Shown here: piece after piece, positions 9,826 through 18,965 of the stretch
How the letters are laid out: the number at the start of each line of letters is the position of its first letter
Numbering within the stretch: position 1 is the stretch's first letter
Assembly (NCBI RefSeq): GCF_900101525.1
Contig: NZ_FMZD01000001.1
Location: forward strand, 124,001-188,000
Reading direction: 5' to 3'
Length of the DNA: 64,000 bases
From: Marinilactibacillus psychrotolerans
GTDB taxonomy: Bacteria; Bacillota; Bacilli; Lactobacillales; Carnobacteriaceae_A
Notes under the pieces: generated by a model
Told to the model about the DNA's origin: nothing
Seen by the model: the letters and a program-made list of their open reading frames with translations, nothing else
Database searches by the model: none
Made by a program: the position numbers and the translations under genes

Positions 9826-9862
9826 TTTAAAAACTGGAAGTAGATTCCTCTACATCCAGCTT
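9826..9862 (-). terminator. terminator-like hairpin between mraY and murD
   Basis: On the minus strand, arms GCTGGATGTAG (9850-9860) and CTACTTCCAGT (9833-9843) form an 11-base stem with one mismatch and a six-base loop, followed by TTTT and A/T residues. It sits inside the dcw cluster, downstream of mraY and upstream of murD. It could attenuate or process the transcript rather than end it fully. Confidence 0.65.
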
Positions 9863-9873
9863 TTTCCAGCTCA

Positions 9874-10842
9874 TTATACCAAAATAAGTAGTACGACTAA
9901 AGCCATAAGAAATCCTATCATTGAAAAAATTCCTACGATTTTCCATTCACTCCATCCAACCATTTCAAAGTGGTGATGAATAGGACTCATTTTGAAAATT
10001 CTTTTTCCTCTAAGCTTAAAGGAGCCTACCTGCAACATTACGCTTGCTGTTTCACAGACAAAAATAATCCCAATAAAAATCAATGTCCATTCTACATTCA
10101 ACAGGATTGATATTCCTGCTAACCCTGCTCCGAGTGCTAAGGATCCAACATCTCCCATAAAAACTTTTGCCGGTTTTTTGTTAAACAAAAAGAACCCAAG
10201 TAATCCCCCAAATACCGATAAAGAAAAAACCATGACATCCCACTGAGCTTGAATACTGGCAATGATTGCATATGCAAGATAGGCAATCATCCCAGTACTA
10301 GCCATTAATCCATCAATTCCATCGGTTAAATTTGTAGCATTTGAGAAGCCCACGAGCCAAAATAGCAAGAACAATCCATATCCCCATCCCAAGTTAATTG
10401 AACCTAAAGCTGGAACAGTTAAAACTGTTGGAAAATTTAATAACATAAGCCCTACAAAAAATACTATTCCACCAATGATTTGACCAATAAGTTTTTGAAG
10501 ACTAGTTAAACCAAGGTTTCGTTTCATGATTACTTTAATGTAGTCATCTAAAAATCCAATCAATCCATAGAGTATCAAGATGAACGTTAGTAATAGTATT
10601 CCCGTTGTAAAGACATTAAGGAAGTAACTTAAAATAAACACTGTAATGGTGGAAGCAAATATAAATGAAACGCCCCCCATAGTCGGTGTACCCGATTTAC
10701 TTTCATGCCATGTTGGACCTTCTTCTCTAGTTACTTGTCCTAATTGCTTCTTGCTGAAATACTGGATAACAAACGGCATAGAGACTATTGTAATAATAAA
10801 ACTAACTAATACCGGTGCAACCATTCTTAATAAATCTAACAT
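9874..10842 (-). CDS. mraY: phospho-N-acetylmuramoyl-pentapeptide transferase
   Basis: Polytopic membrane enzyme that moves phospho-MurNAc-pentapeptide to undecaprenyl phosphate, forming lipid I. About ten hydrophobic segments span the protein. The family signatures are visible: DDYIKV near residue 100, NATNLTDGIDGL near 170, and the histidine-rich PIHHHFE near 287. Length is 322. It follows the PBP gene by 32 bases. Confidence 0.97.
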   Translation of the reverse strand: MLDLLRMVAPVLVSFIITIVSMPFVIQYFSKKQLGQVTREEGPTWHESKSGTPTMGGVSFIFASTITVFILSYFLNVFTTGILLLTFILILYGLIGFLDDYIKVIMKRNLGLTSLQKLIGQIIGGIVFFVGLMLLNFPTVLTVPALGSINLGWGYGLFLLFWLVGFSNATNLTDGIDGLMASTGMIAYLAYAIIASIQAQWDVMVFSLSVFGGLLGFFLFNKKPAKVFMGDVGSLALGAGLAGISILLNVEWTLIFIGIIFVCETASVMLQVGSFKLRGKRIFKMSPIHHHFEMVGWSEWKIVGIFSMIGFLMALVVLLILV

Positions 10843-10874
10843 TTTTTATTCTATCCCCTTTAAACCGTTTATCT

Positions 10875-13073
10875 TTATTCTTCTTCATCTGATATAGGAG
10901 ACAAAGATATCTTAACTTTTTTACCAGGCTCTATGAACGAATTAGGAGCAAATTCCTGTTTTGAAACATATCCTTCGCCCTCAAATTCAAATTCAACTCC
11001 AGTCATTTCAGCAACTTTCATTACATCACTTCTAGACCACCCATTCATATCAGGCAATGTCATCGCTCCATTAGTTAATAATATTGTCTTCTGTTCATCA
11101 TATAGTGTTGAACCCTCTAATGGAAATTGTTGTACGATTTTGTCTCCCGCTCCAATAACAGCACTATTTAAGTTTTTATTCTGCATTTGTGCAACTGCTT
11201 CTAGAGCACTACTGTCAATCAAATTAGGCATTGTTTCGCTTTGAATAGTATCTGTACTTTCTTCATCTCCTGCACTCATATACTCCAAAGCTCTTTTCAT
11301 TACCGGATTAAATATTTTCTGTACGACTTCACTACCATGACCCACTCCATTAAAATCAGGTTGCTGTACCGTCACATACAATATCACATCCGGGTCATCT
11401 ACCGGAGCCATACCTACAACTGAATAAATGTAATTACTACCTCCACTATAATACTGTTTTGTGTCTGGATTATACAATTGAGCAGTTCCCGTTTTGGCAG
11501 CAATTTCATACCCATCGATTTTGTACCCTTTTGCCGTTCCATGTTCATTGTTTACTGTCTCAGTTAAATAATTAAGCGTCTTTTCTGCAGTCTCTTTTGA
11601 AATTAGACTCTTGGTATATTCTGGTTCAAATTGTGTCATTTCATTTGTCTCTTTATTTGATATGTGATCCACAAGGTAAGGTTTAACCATCTCACCTTTA
11701 TTAGCAATAGCAGAAAATGCACGCATCATTTGAGCTGGCGTTACGCTAAGTCCTTGACCAAATGCTGTATTTACTTTTTCTAATGGCCATTCATATTTAT
11801 TACTACCACTATACTCATTGGGCAAATTCATTCCGACCGCTTCGCCAAAACCATAGTTATCCAAATATTTTTTCCAAGTATCAAATCCCATTTCCTCCAC
11901 TTGATGAACAAAAGCAACATTACTTGAACGGGCTAGTCCTTCAAGATAAGAAATTGGACCCCATCCATTCGGATTAAAATCATGGACAGTCCCGCCTGCT
12001 ACAGAAATTTTCCCAGACATAAAATAATTATTAGGGTGGAAGGTTCCTTCCTGAATAGACGCTGCTAAGGTCATGACTTTCATAGTTGATCCAGGTTCGA
12101 AGGCATATTCGACTAACAAATTCTGCCAAGACTGATCGATCCCTTCTTTAGTCGTTCCGTTAAAAGAAGGTCGTTGTGCAGTTGCAAGAATTTCACCCGT
12201 TTTTGCTTTCATTAAAGTTGCTGTCATTTTTTGAGGAGAATGTTCTTTTTCAACTTTATCCATTACGTTTTCTAATAAAACTTGAAGTCTACGATCTAAT
12301 GTTAAATAAATATCACTACCATCAACAGCTTCTTTCTTCTGTTCCTCTTGTCCAGGAATAACATAGCCATATCTATCTTTTTTATATTCACTTGTGCCAT
12401 TTGTTCCTTTAAGAATATCATCATAAGCCTGTTCTAAACCCATGATTCCTTTAAGCTGCTGATAAGCCATGTCATCTTCATCGTCACTTTGCCTTTGAGC
12501 AAGTCCAATCGTATGTGATGCAAAAGTCCCATTAGGATATAGCCTTGTTTTTTTATCTTCAAAATTAATACCTGTCAGTTCTTGCTTATCAAGCTCTTCT
12601 TGAATTTGACTGACGATATCGTAAGATAAATTATTTCCAGCTGAACTAAACTCAACTTGGTCACTCTCTTGAGTTAATCTTTTTAGTATCTCTTCTTCGC
12701 TCATAGAGATATACTTCGCCAAAACCTTCGCTACTTTTTCCGGCTTTTGTACATGTTGAGGACGTGTAGGGCTAGACCATTTATCAGTCAGTACTGCAAC
12801 CATTTTATAAGAACTGGCATCCATCGCTATTGGGTTACCATTTTTGTCATAGATCGTTCCTCTATTAGCTTGAATAACAGTCTTTCTTGAATAGAGATTA
12901 TCTATATTTTGTATAAGGTCTTCTCCGTTAATTTCTCCCTTGACCATAATCCATGAAAAACGAAGAGCTACAAATCCAAATATTATAAAACATGCTAAAT
13001 AGAGAAAGACAGCAATAATTTTACGGTTACGAAATGGATTCGTAGCTCTTATTTTTTTAGTGATCTTTTTCAT
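10875..13073 (-). CDS. PASTA-domain penicillin-binding protein (FtsI/PBP2x type)
   Basis: Septal class B transpeptidase (FtsI/PBP2x/PbpB group) that cross-links peptidoglycan. A cytoplasmic basic N-terminus and one membrane segment (about 19-43) are followed by the dimerisation domain. The three catalytic motifs of the transpeptidase are SxxK as STMK at 329-332, SxN as SSN at 383-385, and KTG at 527-529. The C-terminal ~120 residues (MPNLIDSSALEAV..., LPDMNGWSRSDVMKVAE) look like two PASTA repeats, as in PBP2x. Length is 732. Its start overlaps the ftsL stop by 4 bases (ATGA), indicating translational coupling. Confidence 0.95.
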   Translation of the reverse strand: MKKITKKIRATNPFRNRKIIAVFLYLACFIIFGFVALRFSWIMVKGEINGEDLIQNIDNLYSRKTVIQANRGTIYDKNGNPIAMDASSYKMVAVLTDKWSSPTRPQHVQKPEKVAKVLAKYISMSEEEILKRLTQESDQVEFSSAGNNLSYDIVSQIQEELDKQELTGINFEDKKTRLYPNGTFASHTIGLAQRQSDDEDDMAYQQLKGIMGLEQAYDDILKGTNGTSEYKKDRYGYVIPGQEEQKKEAVDGSDIYLTLDRRLQVLLENVMDKVEKEHSPQKMTATLMKAKTGEILATAQRPSFNGTTKEGIDQSWQNLLVEYAFEPGSTMKVMTLAASIQEGTFHPNNYFMSGKISVAGGTVHDFNPNGWGPISYLEGLARSSNVAFVHQVEEMGFDTWKKYLDNYGFGEAVGMNLPNEYSGSNKYEWPLEKVNTAFGQGLSVTPAQMMRAFSAIANKGEMVKPYLVDHISNKETNEMTQFEPEYTKSLISKETAEKTLNYLTETVNNEHGTAKGYKIDGYEIAAKTGTAQLYNPDTKQYYSGGSNYIYSVVGMAPVDDPDVILYVTVQQPDFNGVGHGSEVVQKIFNPVMKRALEYMSAGDEESTDTIQSETMPNLIDSSALEAVAQMQNKNLNSAVIGAGDKIVQQFPLEGSTLYDEQKTILLTNGAMTLPDMNGWSRSDVMKVAEMTGVEFEFEGEGYVSKQEFAPNSFIEPGKKVKISLSPISDEEE

Positions 13074-13453
13074 GGGGATACATTCCTAATCTGTTCTTCA
13101 TTCATTTTCAAACCATTATCTTTTGCAATTTTATAGACTCTGTCATAACGAGATAGTTCTTGGATGTTCTGTTCCAAATTTTCATTTACAACTTGAATGT
13201 CTGTCGCTTGTTGGTCCAAGTCCTGAGTCGTACGGTTAGTTGTAGACAACTGCATCGCCATAGTAATGTTTGCAACTAATAATCCGAACACTACGCATCC
13301 AAAAAAACTAATCAACCAAACTTCTAAACGAGTAATGCCTCTTTTAACAGTTTTCTTAATATGTACGTTCCCTGGTTGTGTTTCAGGATGCTGCCTAGGA
13401 CTTGGAACAGCTTGCATATTAATCTCACGAGCTAAGTTGTCATTCATAGCCAT
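13070..13453 (-). CDS. ftsL: cell division protein FtsL
   Basis: Small bitopic divisome protein. One membrane segment spans about residues 46-68, followed by an extracellular leucine-zipper-like coiled coil (repeated Q/L/N pattern to about 115). I choose ATG 13453, giving 127 residues, because AAAGGA lies just upstream; an ATG eight codons earlier has no clear ribosome binding site. It lies between rsmH and the PBP, the position of ftsL in all Gram-positive dcw clusters, and overlaps the PBP start by 4 bases. The sequence itself is poorly conserved, so position carries much of the call. Confidence 0.9.
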   Translation of the reverse strand: MAMNDNLAREINMQAVPSPRQHPETQPGNVHIKKTVKRGITRLEVWLISFFGCVVFGLLVANITMAMQLSTTNRTTQDLDQQATDIQVVNENLEQNIQELSRYDRVYKIAKDNGLKMNEEQIRNVSP

Positions 13454-13486
13454 AATAATTTTCCTTTCTATTTTCATTTTTTATAT

Positions 13487-14431
13487 TTAAGTTTGTTTTT
13501 CAGCGATGCGTAATTTTGCACTTCTTGATCTATTATTATGCTCTAACTCTTCTTCGCTGGGTAATATTGGTTTTCTGTTTACTAGTTTTAACGCCGGCTT
13601 TTTGAAGTCAGGCATAACTGGTAATCCTCTTGGAACATCTGGTAATTTAGAATATTCTCTAAAGATCTGTTTTACTATTCTATCTTCTAATGAATGGAAC
13701 GTTATAACACTGATACGCCCCTCTAATGTTAGCAATCCAACAGCTTGTTCCAGTGATTCCTCAACTGATGTTAATTCATCGTTAACAGCAATTCTGATCG
13801 CTTGAAAGACTCTCTTCGCTGGATGTCCTCCTTTACGCCTAGCAGGAGCAGGAATTGCTTCTTTAATAATATTCACAAGTTCTTGAGTTGTATTAATCGG
13901 TTGCGTTTCTCTATGTGCTTCTATTTTTCTAGCGATCTGTTTAGAAAACTTCTCTTCACCGTATCGGAAAAAAATTCTAACTAAATCTGAATATTCCCAT
14001 TTGTTGACCACATCATGCGCACTCAATTCTTGATCTCTATTCATCCGCATGTCTAACACAGCATCTTGATGGTAACTAAAACCTCTCTCCGCATTATCTA
14101 GTTGTGGTGAAGAAACGCCTAAGTCGTACAAAATACCATCTACTTTAGAAACACTTAATTCATTTAATGATTCTTTTAAATATCTAAAATTGGATTGAAT
14201 AAATGTTATTTTCTTTTTAGTTACTTGATCTTTCAATAATATTTTCGCATGTTCAATTGCTGTACTGTCTTGATCAAAAGCATATAAGTGACCTTCATCA
14301 CTTAATTGTTCAAGTATAAGAGCCGCATGCCCTGCTCCACCTAATGTACAGTCTACGTATATGCCGTCTGGTTTTATATTCAATCCCTCTGTTGCTTCTC
14401 TCAGCAAAACTGTCTCATGGTTAAATTCCAA
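13487..14431 (-). CDS. rsmH: 16S rRNA (cytosine(1402)-N(4))-methyltransferase
   Basis: SAM-dependent methyltransferase (MraW) that modifies C1402 in the ribosomal decoding centre. Motifs seen are [12 protein letters not shown] (SAM binding, about 25-37), [21 protein letters not shown], and [17 protein letters not shown]. Length is 314. The start is TTG at 14431, seven bases after a strong GGAGG; no ATG fits as well. It follows mraZ at the head of the dcw operon. Confidence 0.96.
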   Translation of the reverse strand: MEFNHETVLLREATEGLNIKPDGIYVDCTLGGAGHAALILEQLSDEGHLYAFDQDSTAIEHAKILLKDQVTKKKITFIQSNFRYLKESLNELSVSKVDGILYDLGVSSPQLDNAERGFSYHQDAVLDMRMNRDQELSAHDVVNKWEYSDLVRIFFRYGEEKFSKQIARKIEAHRETQPINTTQELVNIIKEAIPAPARRKGGHPAKRVFQAIRIAVNDELTSVEESLEQAVGLLTLEGRISVITFHSLEDRIVKQIFREYSKLPDVPRGLPVMPDFKKPALKLVNRKPILPSEEELEHNNRSRSAKLRIAEKQT

Positions 14432-14482
14432 GCTTTAGCCTCCTATCTATACATCATTTCTTTAAATTTCCTATAGGTTTAA

Positions 14483-14914
14483 TTAAAATCCAAAATCAAC
14501 CATTTCTTCTGCCATATCTTCAAAAGAGCCTTCAGCTTCTTTTGAAAAGGCATCCCATCTTTCTTCGCTCCATATTTCGAACCGTTCAGAAACACCAACA
14601 ACATAACAAGCTTTTTCTAATTTGGCGTGGTCACGCAAAGTCTGAGGAATATTTATTCTACCTTGCTTATCCAATGTACATTCAGTAGCTGCTGAGTAGA
14701 AAAATCTTGTAAAAGCTCTTGATTCCTTTTTTGCTAAGGGGAGTTGCTTTAATTTTTGTTCCAAAACTTCCCATTCTTTTTGAGGATACCCGAATAAACA
14801 TCCGTCTAGTCCTCGAGTGACAATGAAATATTGGCCTAAATCCTCTCGAAATTTAGCGGGCACAATCAACCGACCTTTAGAATCTATATTATGTCTGTAT
14901 TCTCCCAACAACAT
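14483..14914 (-). CDS. mraZ: transcriptional regulator MraZ
   Basis: DNA-binding protein with two AbrB-like (SpoVT/MazE) halves that forms ring-shaped oligomers and represses its own dcw operon. Each half has the [13 protein letters not shown] / [13 protein letters not shown] signature (about residues 10-25 and 85-100). I use ATG 14914 (143 residues, start MLLGEYRHN), which matches the family N-terminus and has AGGGGGC upstream. A longer reading of 28 extra codons runs through the operator and is not credible. It is the first gene of the cluster, with a MraZ operator 40-60 bases upstream. Confidence 0.96.
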   Translation of the reverse strand: MLLGEYRHNIDSKGRLIVPAKFREDLGQYFIVTRGLDGCLFGYPQKEWEVLEQKLKQLPLAKKESRAFTRFFYSAATECTLDKQGRINIPQTLRDHAKLEKACYVVGVSERFEIWSEERWDAFSKEAEGSFEDMAEEMVDFGF

Positions 14915-14952
14915 TTCACTGCCCCCTCTCCCCACATATATGGCATAGTCTA

Positions 14953-14976
14953 CCACAATGCCCCACTTTCTACCAC
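14953..14976 (-). promoter_or_regulatory. MraZ operator: three GTGG repeats at 10-base spacing
   Basis: On the minus strand GTGG occurs three times at an exact 10-base period (positions 14973-14976, 14963-14966 and 14953-14956), each followed by T/G and an A-rich spacer (GTGGTAGAAA, GTGGGGCATT, GTGGTAGACT). Known MraZ operators are direct repeats of this type, one per helical turn, next to the mraZ promoter. The array begins just downstream of the -10 element, so bound MraZ would block initiation. Confidence 0.85.
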
Positions 14977-14979
14977 CCA

Positions 14980-15009
14980 ATATTAGAAAAATACTCAAAA
15001 AATATGTAA
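14980..15009 (-). promoter_or_regulatory. mraZ / dcw operon promoter
   Basis: Minus-strand TTACAT (15004-15009) and TAATAT (14980-14985) are separated by 18 bases. The expected start point falls at the first GTGG repeat of the MraZ operator. Confidence 0.65.
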
Positions 15010-15126
15010 AATATATAACTTATCGAGAATAAAAATAACTTACGTTCCCCTTTCATTCTCTAAGACTTAAAAAAAGAAAAATTAGGTTTGTTATTTTCAA
15101 CCTATCAGTATGTATGTTCCCATACA

Positions 15127-15160
15127 AATAGCCTTCATCCAAAAATGGATGAAGGCTATT
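15127..15160 (-). terminator. hairpin terminator downstream of the DUF3397 gene
   Basis: A perfect 14-bp stem (AATAGCCTTCATCC and its complement) with a six-base loop lies between the DUF3397 gene and mraZ. The T run after it is short (TTTGTAT on the minus strand), so it may be an inefficient terminator. Confidence 0.7.
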
Positions 15161-15200
15161 GATTAGTTTAATGATGAATCAGCAGAGTGAATAGTATACC

Positions 15201-15563
15201 TTATACAAGTAATAAAATACCTAAAGAAATATACAATAATAATGCACAGATAAAAACATATCTCCACCAGACTCTCAAAACTTTCAAAATAGTTAATTTT
15301 TTATACTTGAAAGCAAAAAGTGTAGCCAATATTAATCCAATAATCGAAATAACAAAAGTGAAATATGGAATAAAACTTATCCCCACAATCAGTACACTGA
15401 AGATATGAATAGAAAATATTAAAACAGGGACTATAAAATCTACCCCTCTAATTTTGATTTTATATTTTCTAAATACTTTATTGACTAACCAGCTAGGTAT
15501 TAGTAACAGATACGGACAAAAATAGAATATAATAAAATATAGATCAATATGCACATTCTCCAA
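15201..15563 (-). CDS. DUF3397 family membrane protein
   Basis: Predicted integral membrane protein of about 120 residues with four hydrophobic segments (IDLYFIIFYFCPYLLLIPSWL, VPVLIFSIHIFSVLIVG, a segment around FVISIIGLILATLFAF, and a C-terminal YVFICALLLYISLGILLLV). DUF3397 proteins of lactic acid bacteria are encoded just upstream of mraZ, as here; function unknown. I prefer TTG 15563, with AAGGTGAG a few bases upstream. An ATG at 15581 would add six residues but lacks a ribosome binding site, and a GTG at 15554 is also possible. Confidence 0.75.
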   Translation of the reverse strand: MENVHIDLYFIIFYFCPYLLLIPSWLVNKVFRKYKIKIRGVDFIVPVLIFSIHIFSVLIVGISFIPYFTFVISIIGLILATLFAFKYKKLTILKVLRVWWRYVFICALLLYISLGILLLV

Positions 15564-15657
15564 GTACTCACCTTCTTTCATCTAAGTAAGTATTTCATAA
15601 ATACTAGCGGTTAAATTTTACGGCATAGGTATTATAAATAAAACTATTAACCTATTA

Positions 15658-15700
15658 TACTAAAAAACCTCTATTTTTAAAAATAGAGGTTTTTTAGTAT
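15658..15700. terminator. bidirectional terminator downstream of rpmF
   Basis: AAAAAACCTCTATTTTTA and its complement form a long A/T-flanked stem with T runs on both strands, between rpmF and the DUF3397 gene. Confidence 0.85.
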
Positions 15701-15708
15701 AATTTCTT

Positions 15709-15879
15709 TTATTTTGATACGTCTTTCCCAGCGTAAAAGCCACAAGATGGGCATACGTGGTGGTTACGTTTTACTTCTCCACATTTAGGACAATCACTCA
15801 TATTTGGAAGATCCAATTTGATGTGAGTACGACGTTTAGCTTTTCTAGCTGTAGATGTTCTTCTTTTAGGTACTGCCAT
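15709..15879 (-). CDS. rpmF: 50S ribosomal protein L32
   Basis: Small large-subunit protein of 56 residues, start [17 protein letters not shown]. It carries the zinc ribbon form: two CxxC-type pairs (CPKCGEV and CPSCGFY), so this is the C+ (zinc-binding) L32. The start at 15879 has an excellent AAGGAGGTG upstream. It follows the DUF177 gene by 77 bases, the classic DUF177-rpmF pair. Confidence 0.97.
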   Translation of the reverse strand: MAVPKRRTSTARKAKRRTHIKLDLPNMSDCPKCGEVKRNHHVCPSCGFYAGKDVSK

Positions 15880-15956
15880 GTTCCAACACACCTCCTTAAA
15901 GGGTTCTTAGATAATGATTATCTAAAACTTGTTTAGGATATAATCCTTGTATAATT

Positions 15957-16520
15957 TTATTCATTTTCTTCAGAAAAAAATCCTTTTAATGCTGCAAATC
16001 TAGGATCTTCTTCTTCTGACAAACGTTCTCTCACTCCAGTACCATATGCATCTTCTGATACGACTTTCCAGTCGCTTCCACGAGGCATATCCCCATTTTC
16101 ACGTTCTTTATCCGTAAAAACTTGAGTAGGGATTGCTGCTAAAACAGCATCTTCAAGTGGTTTCTGCAAATCTAACGTATCTGATTCGAGTTCAACAACG
16201 ATTTCATCATTTCCGTACTTTTCAGCATCAACTACTGTTCCAGCAGCAAGATATGTCTCAGAAAATGGAATACGTAAATCAACTTTTACTGGCTCAAGAG
16301 AACGCGCAGACGGAAGAATCAAACTAATTGTTAAGTTTAAATCAACTAAAAATTCATCTGTGTTTTCAACAACCAAAATCCCATCCATTTGTAACGGTTC
16401 TGCATCAATAATAGAAGTATTTCTATCCTTTAATGACTTAGTTAAATCTACTTGACCAGATACCGGAAGAGGATCTCCGTTAAGTTTCTTTAATTCGTTC
16501 AAAGCCCATTTGATTTTCAT
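15957..16520 (-). CDS. DUF177 (YceD/YlbN) family protein
   Basis: Acidic cytoplasmic protein of 187 residues in the YceD family, found beside rpmF in most bacteria. The family has been linked to 23S rRNA accumulation, mainly from plant and Escherichia coli work; here the link is by homology and position. The conserved C-terminal part is seen (SDTLDLQKPLEDAVLAAIP, then DPRFAALKGFF). The usual cysteine-containing motif is not present. Confidence 0.88.
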   Translation of the reverse strand: MKIKWALNELKKLNGDPLPVSGQVDLTKSLKDRNTSIIDAEPLQMDGILVVENTDEFLVDLNLTISLILPSARSLEPVKVDLRIPFSETYLAAGTVVDAEKYGNDEIVVELESDTLDLQKPLEDAVLAAIPTQVFTDKERENGDMPRGSDWKVVSEDAYGTGVRERLSEEEDPRFAALKGFFSEENE

Positions 16521-16663
16521 ATATTATCACCTCTTAGCCTTATTATAAATGGTTTTATCTATATCAAACAACTTCTTTAAATTGAGCAGCCAATAATCAC
16601 TCAAAAAATTGTGATATTAAAAATAAAGTCCCTTTTGACTTTAAGGCAACAAAAATAATTATA

Positions 16664-17863
16664 CTAGTCCCCAGTTGTAATGTCAATAATATTTAAAGGC
16701 TTTCGATTGAAATCTTGTTTTAATTTATTATTATCTAAAGCTAATTGATAGACTTCTCCAGCTTTGATATCTAAGGACCAATCATCTTTTGTTCTTTTAT
16801 TGATCTTTGTCAATAAGTTGATACTAGAAGTCTTTTTTACTTTATTCAAATATTGTTGTCCTAATGGACTAAAACCTAATATGCGTGAAGTAGGTATCTG
16901 ATTTAAAGCGGTTAAATCGCTCTGCTTAATCTGCAATAGTACATATATACATAAACGTTGTAAACGAGTCCGTGTCATTCTTTTGTTCTTTACAGTCTGT
17001 ATAAACCTTTCAAATGAATCAGCACTTTGAGCAGCTTTTTTCAAGCGATTTTCAAGCCCTTCCTCCATTTGATAGATTTTCTGTAACTCATCCAATGAAG
17101 AAGAAATAATCTGATATTTCAGTAAATGCCAATAATTATTCCAATTAATCAACTGGCTTTGATCTAGTAATTCCAAACTTTTTGCAGGCATAAATCGAGA
17201 AGATTTTTGAACATTTAAGGGATTAAGCAATTGTTTTCTTATTGCTGTGGCGCTTGCAATTGTAGTGTTATTTGGCAAGTTTACGTCATGATAATCTGCT
17301 TGTTTTCTTCCGATTACTTCAAAATGAAATATATCACCATGAAAATAATTTTCCTTTGCATAAGCTAGACCTAGCTGATTATTTGGCTTTGATAAATTAA
17401 TTGGAAAAGAAGGAATAACAGCAGCGATAGCTTGTTCCATTCTTACGGCATATGGTTTCCCTTTTTCATTTTGTTTTTTAAACTGGTAATCAATGTCTTC
17501 TGAGTATTCAATCAGCAGTTTTGCAGCTTTTTTAAAGGTCTCTCCGTTGCCAGATTCAGCTCCGAAACTTAAAGAGGCACAACCAAGACCCGCTAAAATT
17601 TCTATGGCTCCTTTAGCAAATAAATCTGCTGGCTGTACGCTATATGATACTGGCAATTCTACTATCAAATCAGCTCCACCCGCTAGTGCCAGTTGGGCTC
17701 TTTTCCATTTATCAACTATCGCAGGTTCTCCACGTTGTAGAAAATTACCGCTCATTACAACGATGATCACTTCCGCACCCGTTCTTTTTTTGGCTTCTTG
17801 GAGCTGATATAAGTGACCATTATGAAAAGGATTGTATTCAGCTATTATTCCGCACGCTTCCAT
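16664..17863 (-). CDS. tmcAL: tRNA(Met) cytidine acetate ligase TmcAL (YlbM)
   Basis: Uses ATP and acetate to form N4-acetylcytidine at the wobble position of elongator tRNA(Met). The nucleotidyltransferase signature EYNPFHNGHLYQL lies at residues 8-20, followed by VVMSGNFLQRGEPAIVDKW and the family segment FGAESG. I use ATG 17863 (399 residues), preceded by GAGG; a start nine codons earlier gives an unconserved leader. It is 10 bases after the methyltransferase gene, so co-transcribed with it. Confidence 0.92.
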   Translation of the reverse strand: MEACGIIAEYNPFHNGHLYQLQEAKKRTGAEVIIVVMSGNFLQRGEPAIVDKWKRAQLALAGGADLIVELPVSYSVQPADLFAKGAIEILAGLGCASLSFGAESGNGETFKKAAKLLIEYSEDIDYQFKKQNEKGKPYAVRMEQAIAAVIPSFPINLSKPNNQLGLAYAKENYFHGDIFHFEVIGRKQADYHDVNLPNNTTIASATAIRKQLLNPLNVQKSSRFMPAKSLELLDQSQLINWNNYWHLLKYQIISSSLDELQKIYQMEEGLENRLKKAAQSADSFERFIQTVKNKRMTRTRLQRLCIYVLLQIKQSDLTALNQIPTSRILGFSPLGQQYLNKVKKTSSINLLTKINKRTKDDWSLDIKAGEVYQLALDNNKLKQDFNRKPLNIIDITTGD

Positions 17864-17873
17864 ACTAATTTCC

Positions 17874-18608
17874 TCACTTTTTAGCAGCAAAAAACCAGCG
17901 TTTGCTTTTATTATTCACTTTTTGACCAAAGTCAGCAGTAATTTCTATTGTTTTAAAGCCAGCTTTTTTTAATAATTCCGTATACATATCAAGTGAATGT
18001 GTCCATTCTTTGTGGATTTCTTCAAATCTTTCATATTGTCCATTTTCTTTTTCTACAAAAAATGTTAATTGATGTTCAATAGAATCGTCCTTATTTCCTG
18101 GGTAACTATCCCATAGAAAAACAATCCCATCAACTTCATCGTGATAAGAAAACTGGTCAAATTCTTTTATCTGATAAGTAGAATGTACATCAAATAAAAA
18201 TACACCATCTTGATTTAATTTCTTATAAACTTCAGAAAATATTCTACCTTTTTCTTCCTCTGTTTCAATATAGCATAGGGCATCACTATAGCAAATAATA
18301 CCATCAAAACTTTCCAGCTCAGATAAGTTTCGCATATCCATTTCAACTAGTGGAAATTTTATTCCCGATTCTAACTGACGATCATAAGCAAGGCTCAACA
18401 TGTCTGAAGAAAGATCCAGAGCAGTTATATCAAACCCAGCTTTAGTTAATTCCAAGGCTAGTATCCCTGTACCACATCCTAGTTCGAGAATATGCTGATC
18501 TTTATTTAGGTACTGACTAGTATACTCTGCCCATTTAGGATATAGAGAATCATCCATTAGTTCATCGTAAACTTTTGCAAACCAATTATATTTCACTGTT
18601 CGATCCAT
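17874..18608 (-). CDS. class I SAM-dependent methyltransferase
   Basis: Probable methyltransferase of 244 residues. The Rossmann SAM-binding motif ILELGCGTGILALELTKAGFD lies at about residues 40-58, followed by LDLSSDML and a motif II-like DGIICYSDALCYI. The substrate is unknown; the family is a fixed neighbour of rsfS and nadD in lactic acid bacteria, which hints at a translation-linked small-molecule or RNA target, but this is inference. Its start overlaps the end of rsfS by 16 bases, so translation is likely coupled. Confidence 0.85.
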   Translation of the reverse strand: MDRTVKYNWFAKVYDELMDDSLYPKWAEYTSQYLNKDQHILELGCGTGILALELTKAGFDITALDLSSDMLSLAYDRQLESGIKFPLVEMDMRNLSELESFDGIICYSDALCYIETEEEKGRIFSEVYKKLNQDGVFLFDVHSTYQIKEFDQFSYHDEVDGIVFLWDSYPGNKDDSIEHQLTFFVEKENGQYERFEEIHKEWTHSLDMYTELLKKAGFKTIEITADFGQKVNNKSKRWFFAAKK

Positions 18609-18955
18609 TCAGATACATCTACATAGTCTGCATCTGTCCATAGACGTTCTAATTGATAAAACTCTCTTTCTTCCTCATTGAATAAGTGAACGATAACTTC
18701 TCCTAGATCAATCAGAATCCATTTCCCGCCTTCTTTACCTTCTATTTTTCTGATTTCTACATCATTTTTTTCAACAGAGTCTTTTATAGCGTTTGTTATT
18801 GCATCTATTTGTCTTTCATTATTTCCGTGAGTCACTACAAAATAATCTGCTAATAAAGAGACACCTTTCATATCTAAAGCTATAATTTCCTCTGCCTGCT
18901 TATCGTCAGCTGCTTTTACTACTAATTCCAAAATTTGTTCTGCTGTTTTTGTCAT
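18593..18955 (-). CDS. rsfS: ribosome silencing factor RsfS
   Basis: Binds ribosomal protein L14 on the 50S subunit and blocks subunit joining when nutrients are short. Conserved features: GVSLLADYFVVTHGNNERQIDAI and the C-terminal WILIDLGEVIVHLF. I use the second ATG (18955, 120 residues), since AGGAGG directly abuts the first ATG two codons upstream and is correctly spaced for the second. It follows yqeK by 10 bases. Confidence 0.95.
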   Translation of the reverse strand: MTKTAEQILELVVKAADDKQAEEIIALDMKGVSLLADYFVVTHGNNERQIDAITNAIKDSVEKNDVEIRKIEGKEGGKWILIDLGEVIVHLFNEEEREFYQLERLWTDADYVDVSEWIEQ

Positions 18956-18965
18956 AAACATCCTC

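Noticed and set aside
14915-14998. A 28-codon longer mraZ start
   Set aside because: The extension runs through the MraZ operator and the transcript start; the family N-terminus begins at the ATG at 14914, which has its own ribosome binding site.
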